From the NCBI RefSeq assembly GCF_000799075.1, contig NZ_JTLI01000002.1, positions 58,724-122,723 on the forward strand: a DNA stretch of 64,000 nt, in the 5' to 3' direction. Shown piece after piece: positions 36,191 to 45,784 of this stretch; position 1 is the first letter of the stretch; every line of letters begins with the position of its first letter. A program made the position numbers and the translations under genes. The DNA comes from Cetobacterium sp. ZOR0034. Lineage in GTDB: Bacteria > Fusobacteriota > Fusobacteriia > Fusobacteriales > Fusobacteriaceae. Below the pieces are notes generated by a model. That model worked only from the letters and a program-made list of their open reading frames with translations, was not told the origin of the DNA and searched no databases.

Positions 36191-37487
36191 TAAGTTCACC
36201 AATTTTTTTAAATGCTAACTCTATAACTTCTAAAGTTTTATCCAAATCCTCTTTAGAGTGTTCTGTTGAAACAAAGTGGGCTTCATATTTTGAAGGTGGT
36301 GCTATAACTCCATTATCTAATAAAGTATTGAAATATACTGAATAATGCTCTGTATTAGAATCGATAACATGATTTAAAGCTGTCACTTCTTCTAAATTTG
36401 TAAAGAAAATCGTAAATAGAGAACCTAATCTGTTTATCTTAATAGGCACCTCATATTTCTCTCCTAACTCTTCAATTTTATCAGTTATATAAACTACTTT
36501 TTCTTCCAATTCCTTATAAAGAATCTCTTTATTTTTCATTAAATAGCTTACCATTTCAAATCCGGCTCTTACAGCTACCGGATTTCCTGATAAGGTTCCT
36601 GCATGATAAACTCTTCCTACAGGGGCAATCATATCCATAATCTCTTTTTTTCCACCAAAAGCACCTACAGGATATCCCCCTCCTATTATCTTTCCTAATG
36701 TTGTTATATCTGGAGTTATTCCATAGTACTCTTGTGCTCCACCAAGAGCTACTCTAAACCCTGATATTACTTCATCAAATATAAGAAGTGTTCCTGTCTC
36801 TGTACAAATATCTCTCATAGCTGTTAAAAACTCTTTCGAGCTATCTATCAATCCCATATTAGCTGGAACTGGCTCCATTATTAAAGCTGCAACCTCTTCA
36901 CTTTCTAAAATTGCTCTTACTCCTTCAACATCACCAAACTTAGCAACTAAAGTATCTTTTAAAACACCCTCTGTTATTCCATTACTATCTTGGTATCCAT
37001 CTGTTAAAAGTCCTGAACCCGAGCTCACTAAAAGTGAATCTGAATGCCCATGGTAACATCCTTCAAACTTCAGTATTTTATTTCTATTTGTGAAAGCTCT
37101 TGCGACTCTAACTGCAGCCATTGTAGCTTCTGTTCCCGAAGTAGTAAATCTGATCATATCCATAGATGGGTAACACTTACAAACTAACTCTGCTAACTCT
37201 ACTTCCATCTTTGTTGGTAATCCAAACGAACTTCCAAGCTCAATAGCTTCTCTAACACCATTTAAAACTATCTCATTATTGTGTCCTAAAATTAACGGCC
37301 CCCATGAACAAATATAATCTATATATTCATTTCCATCCTCATCATATACTTTAGATCCTTTTCCTCTATTTACAAAAATAGGGTATGTTTTATCTACTGA
37401 TTTAAAAGCTCTAACCGGACTATTCACTCCACCTGGAATAATCTTTACAGCTCTTTCATATATCTTTTCTGAATTACTGTATCTCAT
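36180..37487 (-). CDS. hemL: Glutamate-1-semialdehyde 2,1-aminomutase
   Basis: A 435-residue PLP enzyme converting glutamate-1-semialdehyde to 5-aminolevulinate. 'PGGVNSPVRAFKSV' (about 18-31), 'TTSGTEATMAAVRVARA', 'EPVPANMGL', 'FDEVISGFR' and the PLP Lys in 'TLGKIIGGGYPVGAFGG' (about residue 267) are diagnostic. Its place with hemA confirms the C5 route to tetrapyrroles. One base separates it from hemB. Confidence 0.97.
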   Translation of the reverse strand: MRYSNSEKIYERAVKIIPGGVNSPVRAFKSVDKTYPIFVNRGKGSKVYDEDGNEYIDYICSWGPLILGHNNEIVLNGVREAIELGSSFGLPTKMEVELAELVCKCYPSMDMIRFTTSGTEATMAAVRVARAFTNRNKILKFEGCYHGHSDSLLVSSGSGLLTDGYQDSNGITEGVLKDTLVAKFGDVEGVRAILESEEVAALIMEPVPANMGLIDSSKEFLTAMRDICTETGTLLIFDEVISGFRVALGGAQEYYGITPDITTLGKIIGGGYPVGAFGGKKEIMDMIAPVGRVYHAGTLSGNPVAVRAGFEMVSYLMKNKEILYKELEEKVVYITDKIEELGEKYEVPIKINRLGSLFTIFFTNLEEVTALNHVIDSNTEHYSVYFNTLLDNGVIAPPSKYEAHFVSTEHSKEDLDKTLEVIELAFKKIGELNGK

Positions 37488-37488
37488 A

Positions 37489-38460
37489 TTAAACTCCTCT
37501 TTTTAACCATTTTGCCACATCTTTAGCATGATATGTTATTATTATATCTGCTCCTGCTCTTCTCATTGCATACATATTTTCCATTACAACTTTCTCTTCA
37601 TCTATCCAACCATTCTCTGCTGCAGCTTTAACCATCGAATATTCTCCACTCACATTATAAATAGCTACTGGATTATTTATTGCGTCTGCCACCCCTTTAA
37701 CTACATCTAAATATGGCATTCCTGGTTTTACCATTATTATATCTGCACCTTCATCTAAATCATTTTGAACCTCAATCATATAGTCTTTAGAATTTCTGAA
37801 ATCCATTTGATAACTTTTTCTATCTCCAAAAGATGGTGCTGAATCTGCAGCTTCTCTGAAAGGTCCATAATACGCTGAGGCGTATTTAACACTATAAGAC
37901 ATGATTGGTAAATTTATAAATCCATTTTCATCTAAAATTTCTCTTATTGCACCAATTCTTCCGTCCATCATATCTGAAGGAGCAACTATATCTGCTCCAG
38001 CCTTAGCATGTGATAGTGCCACTTTTTGAAGAAGTTTTAACGTTTCATCATTTAAAAGTTCTTCTCCTCTTAAAATTCCACAGTGCCCATGAGAAGTATA
38101 CTCACAAAGACAAACATCTGTCACTATCAAAAATTCTGGATATTTAGATTTAATGAATCTTATAGCTTCTTGAACAACTCCTGTTTCATTGTATCCTTCA
38201 CTACCAACTAAATCTTTTTTCTTCGGTATTCCGAAAAGAAGCAGTGATTTTATTCCTAACTCTTTTAGTTCTTTTAACTCCTCTTCTAATCTATCTATAG
38301 ATATTCTAAACTGTCCTTTCATAGATGAAATTTCAACTTTTATATTCTCTCCCTCCTCTATAAACAAAGGATAGATCAGATTATCCAAAGAAAAATCTAT
38401 ATTTTTAACTAAATCTCTCATAGTTTGAGAAACTCTCAATCTTCTGTTTCTATTAAACAT
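37489..38460 (-). CDS. hemB: Delta-aminolevulinic acid dehydratase (porphobilinogen synthase)
   Basis: A 323-residue TIM-barrel enzyme joining two 5-aminolevulinates. 'RNRRLRVSQTMRDLV' at the start, the metal-site Cys stretch 'IVTDVCLCEYTSHGHCG' (about 114-130, three Cys, zinc type), first Schiff-base region 'MSYSVKYASAYYGPFREAA' (about 191-209) and 'IIMVKPGMPYLDV' with the second active-site Lys. The ATG at 38460 gives the usual beginning; an in-frame ATG four codons upstream lies directly on the GGAG site. Between cobA/hemD and hemL. Confidence 0.97.
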   Translation of the reverse strand: MFNRNRRLRVSQTMRDLVKNIDFSLDNLIYPLFIEEGENIKVEISSMKGQFRISIDRLEEELKELKELGIKSLLLFGIPKKKDLVGSEGYNETGVVQEAIRFIKSKYPEFLIVTDVCLCEYTSHGHCGILRGEELLNDETLKLLQKVALSHAKAGADIVAPSDMMDGRIGAIREILDENGFINLPIMSYSVKYASAYYGPFREAADSAPSFGDRKSYQMDFRNSKDYMIEVQNDLDEGADIIMVKPGMPYLDVVKGVADAINNPVAIYNVSGEYSMVKAAAENGWIDEEKVVMENMYAMRRAGADIIITYHAKDVAKWLKRGV

Positions 38461-38461
38461 A

Positions 38462-39940
38462 CTACTTTTCATCTCCTATTATAGATATAACACCATCTAC
38501 ATCAAAAACTTTTGCTTCTAAAGATACTTTATAACCTAACTCTAACATAGTCTTTGTTGTTACAGGACCTATCGATACAAGTTTTTTGCTATCTAAAAGC
38601 GATAAATCTCCCTCTATACTTTCATGGAAAGCCTCAACCGTCGATGAACTTAAAAATGTAATATACTCCACTTCATTTAGCATAGACTCCACTTTATCTT
38701 TTGAATGAATATTTTTTCCAGTTTTATAAACTACTAACTTATGAAACTCTCTATTGTAGTCTTCACTCCATTTCTCACACTTTGCTGGAGAGATATCTGA
38801 AGTTACAAATAAAACTTTATCTCCATCCTTCGTAAAATTAACAACCTCTTTTGCTAACTCTGTACCCATATATTTTTCTGGTATAAAATCAGGTATTATT
38901 TTATACTCCCTTAATAGTTCATCTGTTTTAGCTCCAACCACACCAATTTTCAAATGCCCTAATGATCTAATATCTTTTACATTTTCCATAAAGTATTTAA
39001 CTCCATTTGGTGAGTTAAACAAAATTGCACTATACTCTTTCAACTCTCTTTCATCAAAAGATTCTGCACTCTCAATATTTATAAAAGGTAACTCTCTTAC
39101 TGTAGCTCCCTTAACTCTTAATTTCTCAGAAAACTCTGTAGCTTGTTTTTCATCTCTTGTCACTAAAACTTTCTTTCCTGAAAGTGATTGATTTTCAAAC
39201 CACTTAAATGTTTCTCTCATATTAACAACATCACCAATTATAGTTATTGCAGGCGGAACAATTTTTTCCTCTTTAGCTTTTTCTACTATATCTTTTAAAG
39301 TTCCAACTGTAACTCTTTGGTTCTCACTCGTTCCTTTTTCTATAACTGCCACTGGTGTATCTGGATTTTTACCATTACTTATTAAATCTCCTGTGATTAA
39401 ATCTAAATTTTTAATTCCCATTAAAAATACAAGAGTTCCATCTAATTTTGCTATTGTCGAAAAGTCATGCCACTCGCCATTTTCCATTGTATGACCTGTG
39501 AATACATGGAATGACCTTGCTAGTCCTCTATGAGTCACAGGGATTCCTGCATATTCAGGTACAGCTATTGATGAACTTATTCCTGGAACAATTTCAAATG
39601 GAATAGAGTGTTTTACTATCTCCTCTATCTCCTCTCCACCTCTACCAAAAACAAAAGGATCTCCACCCTTAACTCTCGCTACCACTTTACCCTCTAAAGC
39701 TTTTGAAGCCAAAGTCTTATTTATTTCATCTTGGATTACTCCACCTTCCGTATTTCCTTTTCCTAAATAGATCATCTCTGCTGATGGCTTAGCTAATTTT
39801 AAAACCTTTGGATCTATCAATCTATCATAAACTACACAATCTGCTTCCTCTATACATCTTTTTCCTTTTAGTGTCAATAAATCTATATTTCCGCAGCCTG
39901 CACCTATTATGTATACTTTCCCCATTTTTTTATTAACCAT
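38462..39940 (-). CDS. cobA/hemD: Fused uroporphyrinogen-III C-methyltransferase / uroporphyrinogen-III synthase
   Basis: A 492-residue bifunctional protein. The first half (about 1-245) is SUMT: 'GKVYIIGAGCGNIDLLTLKG', 'DCVVYDRL', 'RVKGGDPFVFGRGGEE', 'PGISSSIAVPEYAGIPVTHRG'. It methylates uroporphyrinogen III twice to precorrin-2. The second half (about 250-492) is HemD, which closes and inverts ring D ('GKKVLVTRDEKQATEFSEKL', 'LFNSPNGVKYF', 'ITFLSSSTVEAF', 'LVSIGPVTTKTMLELGYKV'). The fusion pushes flux straight to siroheme and cobalamin. ATG follows AGGGAG and overlaps the hemC stop. Confidence 0.96.
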   Translation of the reverse strand: MVNKKMGKVYIIGAGCGNIDLLTLKGKRCIEEADCVVYDRLIDPKVLKLAKPSAEMIYLGKGNTEGGVIQDEINKTLASKALEGKVVARVKGGDPFVFGRGGEEIEEIVKHSIPFEIVPGISSSIAVPEYAGIPVTHRGLARSFHVFTGHTMENGEWHDFSTIAKLDGTLVFLMGIKNLDLITGDLISNGKNPDTPVAVIEKGTSENQRVTVGTLKDIVEKAKEEKIVPPAITIIGDVVNMRETFKWFENQSLSGKKVLVTRDEKQATEFSEKLRVKGATVRELPFINIESAESFDERELKEYSAILFNSPNGVKYFMENVKDIRSLGHLKIGVVGAKTDELLREYKIIPDFIPEKYMGTELAKEVVNFTKDGDKVLFVTSDISPAKCEKWSEDYNREFHKLVVYKTGKNIHSKDKVESMLNEVEYITFLSSSTVEAFHESIEGDLSLLDSKKLVSIGPVTTKTMLELGYKVSLEAKVFDVDGVISIIGDEK

Positions 39941-40832
39941 TTATTTTCTCCCTTATTTTCGCAGCTAATTTATGAGCAATCTCTTTACCTAAAACTCTCT
40001 CCTCTAAAACTTCAGCTTTATACATTATATCCTCATGGCAGTAAACACCTTTTAAAGATATTTTATCTCCAACTCTTTCTCCCGAACACCCCATTGGAGT
40101 ATGGCACCCTCCATCGAAAATCTTTGAGAACTCTCTTTCTATATCTACAATCTCCTCTATTTCAGGATTATGAATACTCTTTAAAATAGATCTTATATAT
40201 TCATCATTTTCTCTACACTGAATGTGTAAAGCTCCTTGAGCTGGTGCCGGCATCATTAGTTCACAATCTAACTCTTCAGTTATTCTATCTTTTAGTCCAA
40301 CTCTTTTAAGTCCTGCCGCTGCTAAAAGGATAGCATCATATTGTCCCTCATCAAGTTTTTTTAATCTTGTGTGTATATTTCCTCTCAATTGCTTTATCTC
40401 TAAATCTGGTCTTAGAGTTTTCAATCCCATAGTTCTTCTTAAAGAACTTGTACCTACTATCGCTCCAATTGGTAACTCCAATAATTTTTTTCCAGTTCTA
40501 GATACAATTACATCCCTATTATCTTCTCTGTCTGGTGTAGCTCCACATATTAATCCTGATGGTGATATTATCGGCATATCCTTCATTGAATGTACAGCTA
40601 TATCTACTGTCCCATCTAACAATTCATGCTCGATCTCTTTTGTAAAGAAACTTTTAAGTGATTTATCACTGTTGTTCCAGTTACTTACTAAATCCTTATC
40701 CCCACTCGTCACAATTACCTTTATCTCAAACTTTAGCTCTGGATAATTATTTTGTAATCTTCCTTTTATCATTTCACTTTGAGCTAACGCCAATATACTT
40801 CCTCTACTTCCAATTACGATTTTCTCTTTCAT
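39933..40832 (-). CDS. hemC: Porphobilinogen deaminase (hydroxymethylbilane synthase)
   Basis: A 299-residue enzyme polymerising four porphobilinogens to hydroxymethylbilane. 'VIGSRGSILALAQSEMI' (about 5-21), 'VHSMKDMP', 'GTSSLRR', 'LRGNIHTRLKKLDEGQYDAILLAAAGLKR' split into its usual strands, and the dipyrromethane-cofactor Cys in 'FDGGCHTPMG' (about residue 242). Start overlaps the hemA stop by one base. Confidence 0.97.
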   Translation of the reverse strand: MKEKIVIGSRGSILALAQSEMIKGRLQNNYPELKFEIKVIVTSGDKDLVSNWNNSDKSLKSFFTKEIEHELLDGTVDIAVHSMKDMPIISPSGLICGATPDREDNRDVIVSRTGKKLLELPIGAIVGTSSLRRTMGLKTLRPDLEIKQLRGNIHTRLKKLDEGQYDAILLAAAGLKRVGLKDRITEELDCELMMPAPAQGALHIQCRENDEYIRSILKSIHNPEIEEIVDIEREFSKIFDGGCHTPMGCSGERVGDKISLKGVYCHEDIMYKAEVLEERVLGKEIAHKLAAKIREKING

Positions 40833-41827
40833 TATGCAATCCCTTCTTTGTATTCAAACCATTTTTTTAAGTTTATCATCTGTTCACTAAGCATATATTC
40901 ATATTTAGTTAATAAATTCTCTCTATTTTCTAAATTTTCATAATAAACTCCCCAAACATCATCTATATTGTATAAATTTATATTTCCTAAATCATTTAAT
41001 TCCTCTTCAATATCCCTTGGAACCGCTAAATCTAAAAATATATACTCTTTATCCTCACTTAAAAGTGGAAGTATTTCCTCTTTCTTTATAATGGCATGAG
41101 GTGCTGATGTTGCAGATATTATTATATCACTTTTTGCTACCTCTTCTAATTTATTTTCAAAACTAATAACATCCGCATTGTATATATTACTCACTTCTAA
41201 AGCTTTATGATAACTTCTATTTGTAATTGTTAGACTACTATACTCCTCTTTTGTTATAAGTTCCATTATATCTCTTGCTAAATCTCCGACTCCTAATATC
41301 AAAATCTTTTTATCTTTTAAGTCGGTAACTTTATTTTTTATAAACTTCAATGATATCGCTTCTAAAGATAGTGCATTATGGCATATCTTACTTTTATTTC
41401 TAAATTTCTTTCCAAGTTCAATAGCTTTATTAAAAATCACATTTATATTCGAACTCGAGATTTTATTTTCCATACTTGTAAGTTGAGCTTTCTTTATCTG
41501 AGCTAGAATTTGGTCCTCACCTTTTATCACAGATTCAAATCCGCAGGTAACTCTAAACAGATAATTTACAGCTTCATGTCCCTGTTTTATAAAGATATCT
41601 TCTAGACCAACATCTTTTCTAAACTTTTCTAATGAGTAGTTTTTATCTAAATGAAGATAATATTCTACTCTTAAGCAGGTAGACAGGTTTACATATCCCA
41701 CAATCTTCCCATCCTTGAACAATCGTTCAACTAAAGATGTCGGATCATTTTGTATAAAGTTTTCTCTTTGGCATAAATCTAAACTTTGATGTGTTATACC
41801 AAAAACAATAAAATTTTTAAAATACAT
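40832..41827 (-). CDS. hemA: Glutamyl-tRNA reductase
   Basis: A 331-residue NADPH enzyme reducing Glu-tRNA to glutamate-1-semialdehyde. The catalytic Cys is in 'VNLSTCLRVEYYL' (about residue 50), 'CGFESVIKGEDQILAQIKKA' and 'KILILGVGDLARDIMELI' (NADPH loop, about 168-185) follow. At 331 residues it is shorter than the usual 420; the C-terminal dimerisation helix region is reduced. First gene of the operon hemA-hemC-cobA/hemD-hemB-hemL-sirC, with AAGGAA as ribosome site. No hemE, hemN or hemH genes occur in the operon, so products go to siroheme and corrinoids. Confidence 0.94.
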   Translation of the reverse strand: MYFKNFIVFGITHQSLDLCQRENFIQNDPTSLVERLFKDGKIVGYVNLSTCLRVEYYLHLDKNYSLEKFRKDVGLEDIFIKQGHEAVNYLFRVTCGFESVIKGEDQILAQIKKAQLTSMENKISSSNINVIFNKAIELGKKFRNKSKICHNALSLEAISLKFIKNKVTDLKDKKILILGVGDLARDIMELITKEEYSSLTITNRSYHKALEVSNIYNADVISFENKLEEVAKSDIIISATSAPHAIIKKEEILPLLSEDKEYIFLDLAVPRDIEEELNDLGNINLYNIDDVWGVYYENLENRENLLTKYEYMLSEQMINLKKWFEYKEGIA

Positions 41828-41866
41828 CTAGATTCCTTCTCTCCATGATTTATTAATTACATATAT

Positions 41867-41978
41867 ATTATAATACTTTTTTTAAATTATTTTAAGCCTA
41901 TTTTCGAAAAAATCATATTATTTTTGAATGAAAAATATGTAAACCATCAATAAGTATTATAACAAGTATGCACGATAC
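41867..41978 (-). promoter_or_regulatory. hemA upstream region with two -10 boxes and a small palindrome
   Basis: Minus-strand TATAAT occurs at 41961-41956, preceded by TGT (extended -10), and again at 41872-41867; neither has a good -35 box. An imperfect palindrome GTATGCACGATAC (41966-41978) lies just upstream of the first. I see no B12 box in this leader. Confidence 0.4.
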
Positions 41979-41992
41979 ATAAATAATATAAA

Positions 41993-42023
41993 TGAAAGAG
42001 AGTGATTTCTAATCACTCTCTTA
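41993..42023 (-). terminator. Terminator after holB
   Basis: AAGAGAGTGATT and AATCACTCTCTT form a 12-bp stem with a short loop on the minus strand, followed by TTTCATTT. The stem begins in the holB stop region. Confidence 0.82.
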
Positions 42024-42938
42024 AATGTTTGTATAAAATATTGTCAGCAGATTTTTTAAATTTATAGAGCTTTTTGCCATATTTTTTAATTCTAATAATT
42101 TTTCTAAATTTTTATTTCTATTTCCAACTAAAGATAAAGTGTAAGTTAAAACATCTCTTATTAACTCTCTGTCATTTGTACTTAATAAAATCTCATCTAT
42201 AAAATATAGCTTATCTACTAAAGTTAGATACTCTTTTGTATTTATAAAATCTCTTATCGATTTATACATTTCAACTTTATAATAAAATTCATCTGTATCT
42301 ATATAATTTTTTATATTACTTCCTATTTTTTCAAACGAACACCCTTCTTTCAAATCTATTGAAGTTGAATTTTTATAAAAATCAAGCTCTTTTGATTTTC
42401 CTAAAAAGAAATTATATTCATCTTCCTCTACTCCAATCTCTAAATAAGTTTCACGAATAAAATTTACTAGAATCGATCTCGATTTTATAGTTGGTAATAT
42501 GTTTAAACCAGATGACATCAATATAAAGAAACTTCCTGAATTTGGTTCCTCTATAAGTTTTAATAAAGCATTCGCTGATTCTTTTCTTAACTTTTCAATA
42601 TCTCTAATAAGATATATTCTTCTTTTTCCTTCGTATGAAGTCGTAGAATCTTTATATGCAAGCTCTCTTATTTTTTCGATTTTAATTCCTGTTATATCGT
42701 CTAAAACCTCTAAATCACCATGAGTTTCACTCTCTATTCTGATACAACTCTCACATACTCCACAAAAGTCATCTATATAATTACTGCAATTTAAGCTCTT
42801 TGCAAAAGCTTTTGCAAACTTTTTTAAAAGCTCTCTATCAGCACCATAAAATAGATACGTTCCTGCCTCTCTACCAAAATTAAGTTCTTTTTGAAGAAAA
42901 TCGATAGCTTTTTTATTTGAGCTAAAATCTTTAAACAT
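42021..42938 (-). CDS. holB: DNA polymerase III subunit delta'
   Basis: A 305-residue AAA+ clamp-loader subunit. It has the four-Cys zinc module (Cys51, 59, 62, 65) and 'RRIYLIRDIEKLRKESANALLKLIEEPNSGSFFILMSS' with 'LPTIKSRS' (sensor/SRC-type motif). The Walker A position reads 'YGADRELLKK', lacking the GKT, as is usual for delta' which does not hydrolyse ATP. It starts on the last base of the mreB stop. In many fusobacteria and firmicutes holB neighbours a PSP1 gene; here the PSP1 gene is at the far left of the window. Confidence 0.9.
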   Translation of the reverse strand: MFKDFSSNKKAIDFLQKELNFGREAGTYLFYGADRELLKKFAKAFAKSLNCSNYIDDFCGVCESCIRIESETHGDLEVLDDITGIKIEKIRELAYKDSTTSYEGKRRIYLIRDIEKLRKESANALLKLIEEPNSGSFFILMSSGLNILPTIKSRSILVNFIRETYLEIGVEEDEYNFFLGKSKELDFYKNSTSIDLKEGCSFEKIGSNIKNYIDTDEFYYKVEMYKSIRDFINTKEYLTLVDKLYFIDEILLSTNDRELIRDVLTYTLSLVGNRNKNLEKLLELKNMAKSSINLKNLLTIFYTNI

Positions 42939-43972
42939 TATCTTTCGGCCTTCTCGATTTTTCTCAATACAGAGATTTGATCTAATGCCATTCCTGCACC
43001 TTTTACAACACTTTCTAATGGTGAGTCTGCTAATCTTACATTCAATGATGTGTGTTTAGATATAAGCTCAGGGAAGTTTCTAATTAGAGAGCCTCCTCCT
43101 GCCATAACTATTCCTCTATCAATTATATCAGCAGCTAACTCTGGTGGAGTTTTCTCTAATACATCTTTTACACATGTTACAATCTCCATTAAAGAATCCA
43201 TTATAGCTTCTCTAATCTCCTCTGAACCAACTGTAACTGACTTAGGAAGACCTGTTATTAAATCTCTTCCTTTTATTGTCATAGTTTCCTCTTCAGCTAA
43301 AGGAATAGCTGTTCCTATTTGCATTTTTATACTTTCAGCTGTTTTATCTCCAATTAATAAAGTATGAGTCTTCTTAATATATTTTATTATATCCATATCA
43401 AAATTATTTCCAGCTGTTCTAATTGTTTTACTTACAACTGTTCCACCTAATGAGATTACAGCCACGTCTGTAGATCCCCCTCCGATATCAACAATCATAT
43501 TTCCTTCTGGTGCTGATATATCAATTCCAGAACCTAAAGCTGCTGCTCTTGCTTCCTCTATTAAGTAAGCCTTCTTAGCTCCTGCTGATAAAGTAGCTTC
43601 TAAAACCGCTCTTTTCTCTACTCCTGTAACATCAATCGGTACACAAATCATAACTTCTGGCATGAATAGAGAGTATTTTCCAAATACTTTTTTTATAAAA
43701 TATTTTATCATTGCTTCTGTTATATCATAATCAGCAATAACTCCTTCGCTTAAAGGTTTTACTGCAACTATTGAGTCTGGTGTTTTTCCTAGCATATCTT
43801 TAGCTTCATTTCCAACAGCTAGAACTTTTCTGCTTTCTCTTTCTACTGCAACAACAGATGGTTCATTTAATATTATTTTTCCATGTTTTTTACTATATAC
43901 TAATGTATTTGCTGTTCCTAAATCTATTCCTATACTTCTGCTAAATCCAGGTAGTTTCAATTTGAATCCCAC
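42938..43972 (-). CDS. mreB: Rod shape-determining protein MreB
   Basis: A 344-residue bacterial actin that forms membrane-bound filaments guiding wall synthesis. 'SIGIDLGTANTLVYSK' (phosphate 1, about 14-29), 'MICVPIDVTGVEKRAVLEA', 'IVDIGGGSTDVAVISLGG' (phosphate 2, about 159-176) and 'IVMAGGGSLIRNFPELI' (adenosine site). The mreC and mreD genes do not follow; holB does. A rod-shaped cell is implied. Confidence 0.97.
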   Translation of the reverse strand: MGFKLKLPGFSRSIGIDLGTANTLVYSKKHGKIILNEPSVVAVERESRKVLAVGNEAKDMLGKTPDSIVAVKPLSEGVIADYDITEAMIKYFIKKVFGKYSLFMPEVMICVPIDVTGVEKRAVLEATLSAGAKKAYLIEEARAAALGSGIDISAPEGNMIVDIGGGSTDVAVISLGGTVVSKTIRTAGNNFDMDIIKYIKKTHTLLIGDKTAESIKMQIGTAIPLAEEETMTIKGRDLITGLPKSVTVGSEEIREAIMDSLMEIVTCVKDVLEKTPPELAADIIDRGIVMAGGGSLIRNFPELISKHTSLNVRLADSPLESVVKGAGMALDQISVLRKIEKAER

Positions 43973-43988
43973 TTAATATCACTTCTCC

Positions 43989-44360
43989 TTAATCTAAGTT
44001 TTTTTCAACTATTTTTTTTATCTCTTCAAATTTTCCTTCGGCATACAAAGCACCAATTAGAGCTTCGAATGCTGTAGCCTCTTTATACTCCATGACAGTA
44101 CATGACTTAGGGAATGTTTTTATATTACTATTTTTAGCTCTATTTACAAGTCCTAACTTCTCTTCATCTAAGTCATCAATTATATTTTTCAAATATTTGC
44201 TTTGAACTTGTGCATTTACGTGTTCTTTAACAAGTCTATTTAGATTTTTTATATTATAACCTTTATTTATAAAATATGTTCTTATAGAAAGTTCCCATAC
44301 AGAGTCACCTAAATATGCTAAAACTAATCCATTTGCTTCACGCACATTTAAATTGACCAT
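43989..44360 (-). CDS. mrnC: Mini-ribonuclease III
   Basis: A 123-residue RNase III catalytic domain without a double-stranded RNA-binding domain, which trims 23S rRNA precursors. 'NGLVLAYLGDSVWELSIRTYFI' (about 10-31) carries the catalytic Asp and 'ATAFEALIGALYAEGK' (about 96-111) the metal-binding Glu. It overlaps the cysS end by 13 bases, the same cysS-mrnC order as in Bacillus. Confidence 0.95.
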   Translation of the reverse strand: MVNLNVREANGLVLAYLGDSVWELSIRTYFINKGYNIKNLNRLVKEHVNAQVQSKYLKNIIDDLDEEKLGLVNRAKNSNIKTFPKSCTVMEYKEATAFEALIGALYAEGKFEEIKKIVEKNLD

Positions 44361-45772
44361 GTTGTTTTTTCCTTTCCGTCTTTTATTTTTATTCCCATCT
44401 CTAAAAGTCTATCTCTTACTTTATCTGAGAAAGTCCAATCTTTATTGTCTCTAGCTTCTCTTCTTAATTCTAATAAGAACTCTATCAATTCAGTTGTCAT
44501 ATTTCCTACTTGAACCTCTACTTTTAGTAAAACTCCAAACACATTTTCCATTACATCTCTTATATATTCAACTGTTGCTTCAATAGCTTCAAATCCAGCT
44601 TTTGATATTTTCTCCTCTTCAGCAGCTTTATTTAACTCTTTTACAAGTTCAAATATAGCTCCGATTCCACCCGCTGTATTGAAGTCCTCGTCCATACATT
44701 TTACAAATTTATCTTTTGATATTTCCAACATTTGAGCTAGTTCTGTTAAATCAGAACCACCATCAACTGGCTTAGATGTTAACTTCTCTTTTCCTCTAGT
44801 TACAGCATTCTCTATTCTCTCTAATCCTGCTTTGCTTTGAATTAATTCATTATCAGAGAAATCAATCGGTTTTCTATAATGAGAACTCAGAATAAAGAAT
44901 CTAACAACTCTTCCTTCGAATTGCTCTAAAACCTCTCTTAAAAGGAAGAAGTTTCCTAGAGATTTTGACATTTTTTCACCTTTTACATTTATGTAACCAT
45001 TGTGTATCCAGTATCTAGCAAACTCTCCACCTGTTCCACATTTTGATTGAGCTATTTCGTTCTCATGGTGAGGGAATATAAGATCTTGTCCTCCTCCATG
45101 GATATCAAACGTTGGTCCTAAGTATTTGTTAGACATTGCTGAACACTCTATATGCCAACCTGGTCTACCTTTCCCCCAAGGCGAGTTCCAGAACGGTTCT
45201 CCCTCTTTTGCAGCTTTCCAAAGAGCAAAATCTAATGGAGCTTTCTTTATCTCAGATACATCTATTCTTGCACCACTTTGTAAGTCATCTATACTTTGTC
45301 CAGATAACTCTCCATACTCGCTCTTATAGCTATTTACATCAAAGTATACATCTCCTTGAGATTCATATGCGTATCCTTTTTGGATTAAAGTTTTTATGAT
45401 TTTTATCATATCACCGATATGCTCTGTAGCTTTTGGTCTAATCATTCCCTCTTCTTTTAAATTAACTTTTGCTGTATCCTCAAAATAAGCATCGATATAT
45501 TTTTTAGCTACATCCTCAAGAGTTATTCCTTCTTCGTTAGCTCTTTTTATCATTTTATCATCAACATCAGTAAAGTTTTGAACGTACTTTACTTTATATC
45601 CTCTAAATTCAAAATATCTTCTAACCGTATCAAAGAATATTGCTGGTCTTGCATTTCCTATGTGAATATAGTTATAAACTGTAGGACCACAAACATACAT
45701 CGATACCTCTCCCTCTTTTAGAGGTTTAAATATTTCTAGTTCGCCTTTAAGCGTGTTATATATTTTTATCAT
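44348..45772 (-). CDS. cysS: Cysteinyl-tRNA synthetase
   Basis: A 474-residue class I synthetase. 'MYVCGPTVYNYIHIGNARP' (about 25-43) includes the zinc Cys and the HIGH-type HIGN motif; 'HIECSAMSNKYLG' and 'HHENEIAQSKC' supply the remaining zinc ligands; the KMSKS loop is 'GEKMSKSLGNF' (about 265-275). Length is typical (about 465). Shares its transcript with the unknown membrane-anchored protein upstream and mrnC, mreB, holB downstream. Confidence 0.98.
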   Translation of the reverse strand: MIKIYNTLKGELEIFKPLKEGEVSMYVCGPTVYNYIHIGNARPAIFFDTVRRYFEFRGYKVKYVQNFTDVDDKMIKRANEEGITLEDVAKKYIDAYFEDTAKVNLKEEGMIRPKATEHIGDMIKIIKTLIQKGYAYESQGDVYFDVNSYKSEYGELSGQSIDDLQSGARIDVSEIKKAPLDFALWKAAKEGEPFWNSPWGKGRPGWHIECSAMSNKYLGPTFDIHGGGQDLIFPHHENEIAQSKCGTGGEFARYWIHNGYINVKGEKMSKSLGNFFLLREVLEQFEGRVVRFFILSSHYRKPIDFSDNELIQSKAGLERIENAVTRGKEKLTSKPVDGGSDLTELAQMLEISKDKFVKCMDEDFNTAGGIGAIFELVKELNKAAEEEKISKAGFEAIEATVEYIRDVMENVFGVLLKVEVQVGNMTTELIEFLLELRREARDNKDWTFSDKVRDRLLEMGIKIKDGKEKTTWSI

Positions 45773-45784
45773 CTTTTTAGCCTC

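Noticed and set aside
41828..42020. Second cobalamin riboswitch or other riboswitch before hemA
   Set aside because: No B12 box or other conserved riboswitch core is visible; only promoter-like elements, a small palindrome and the holB terminator.
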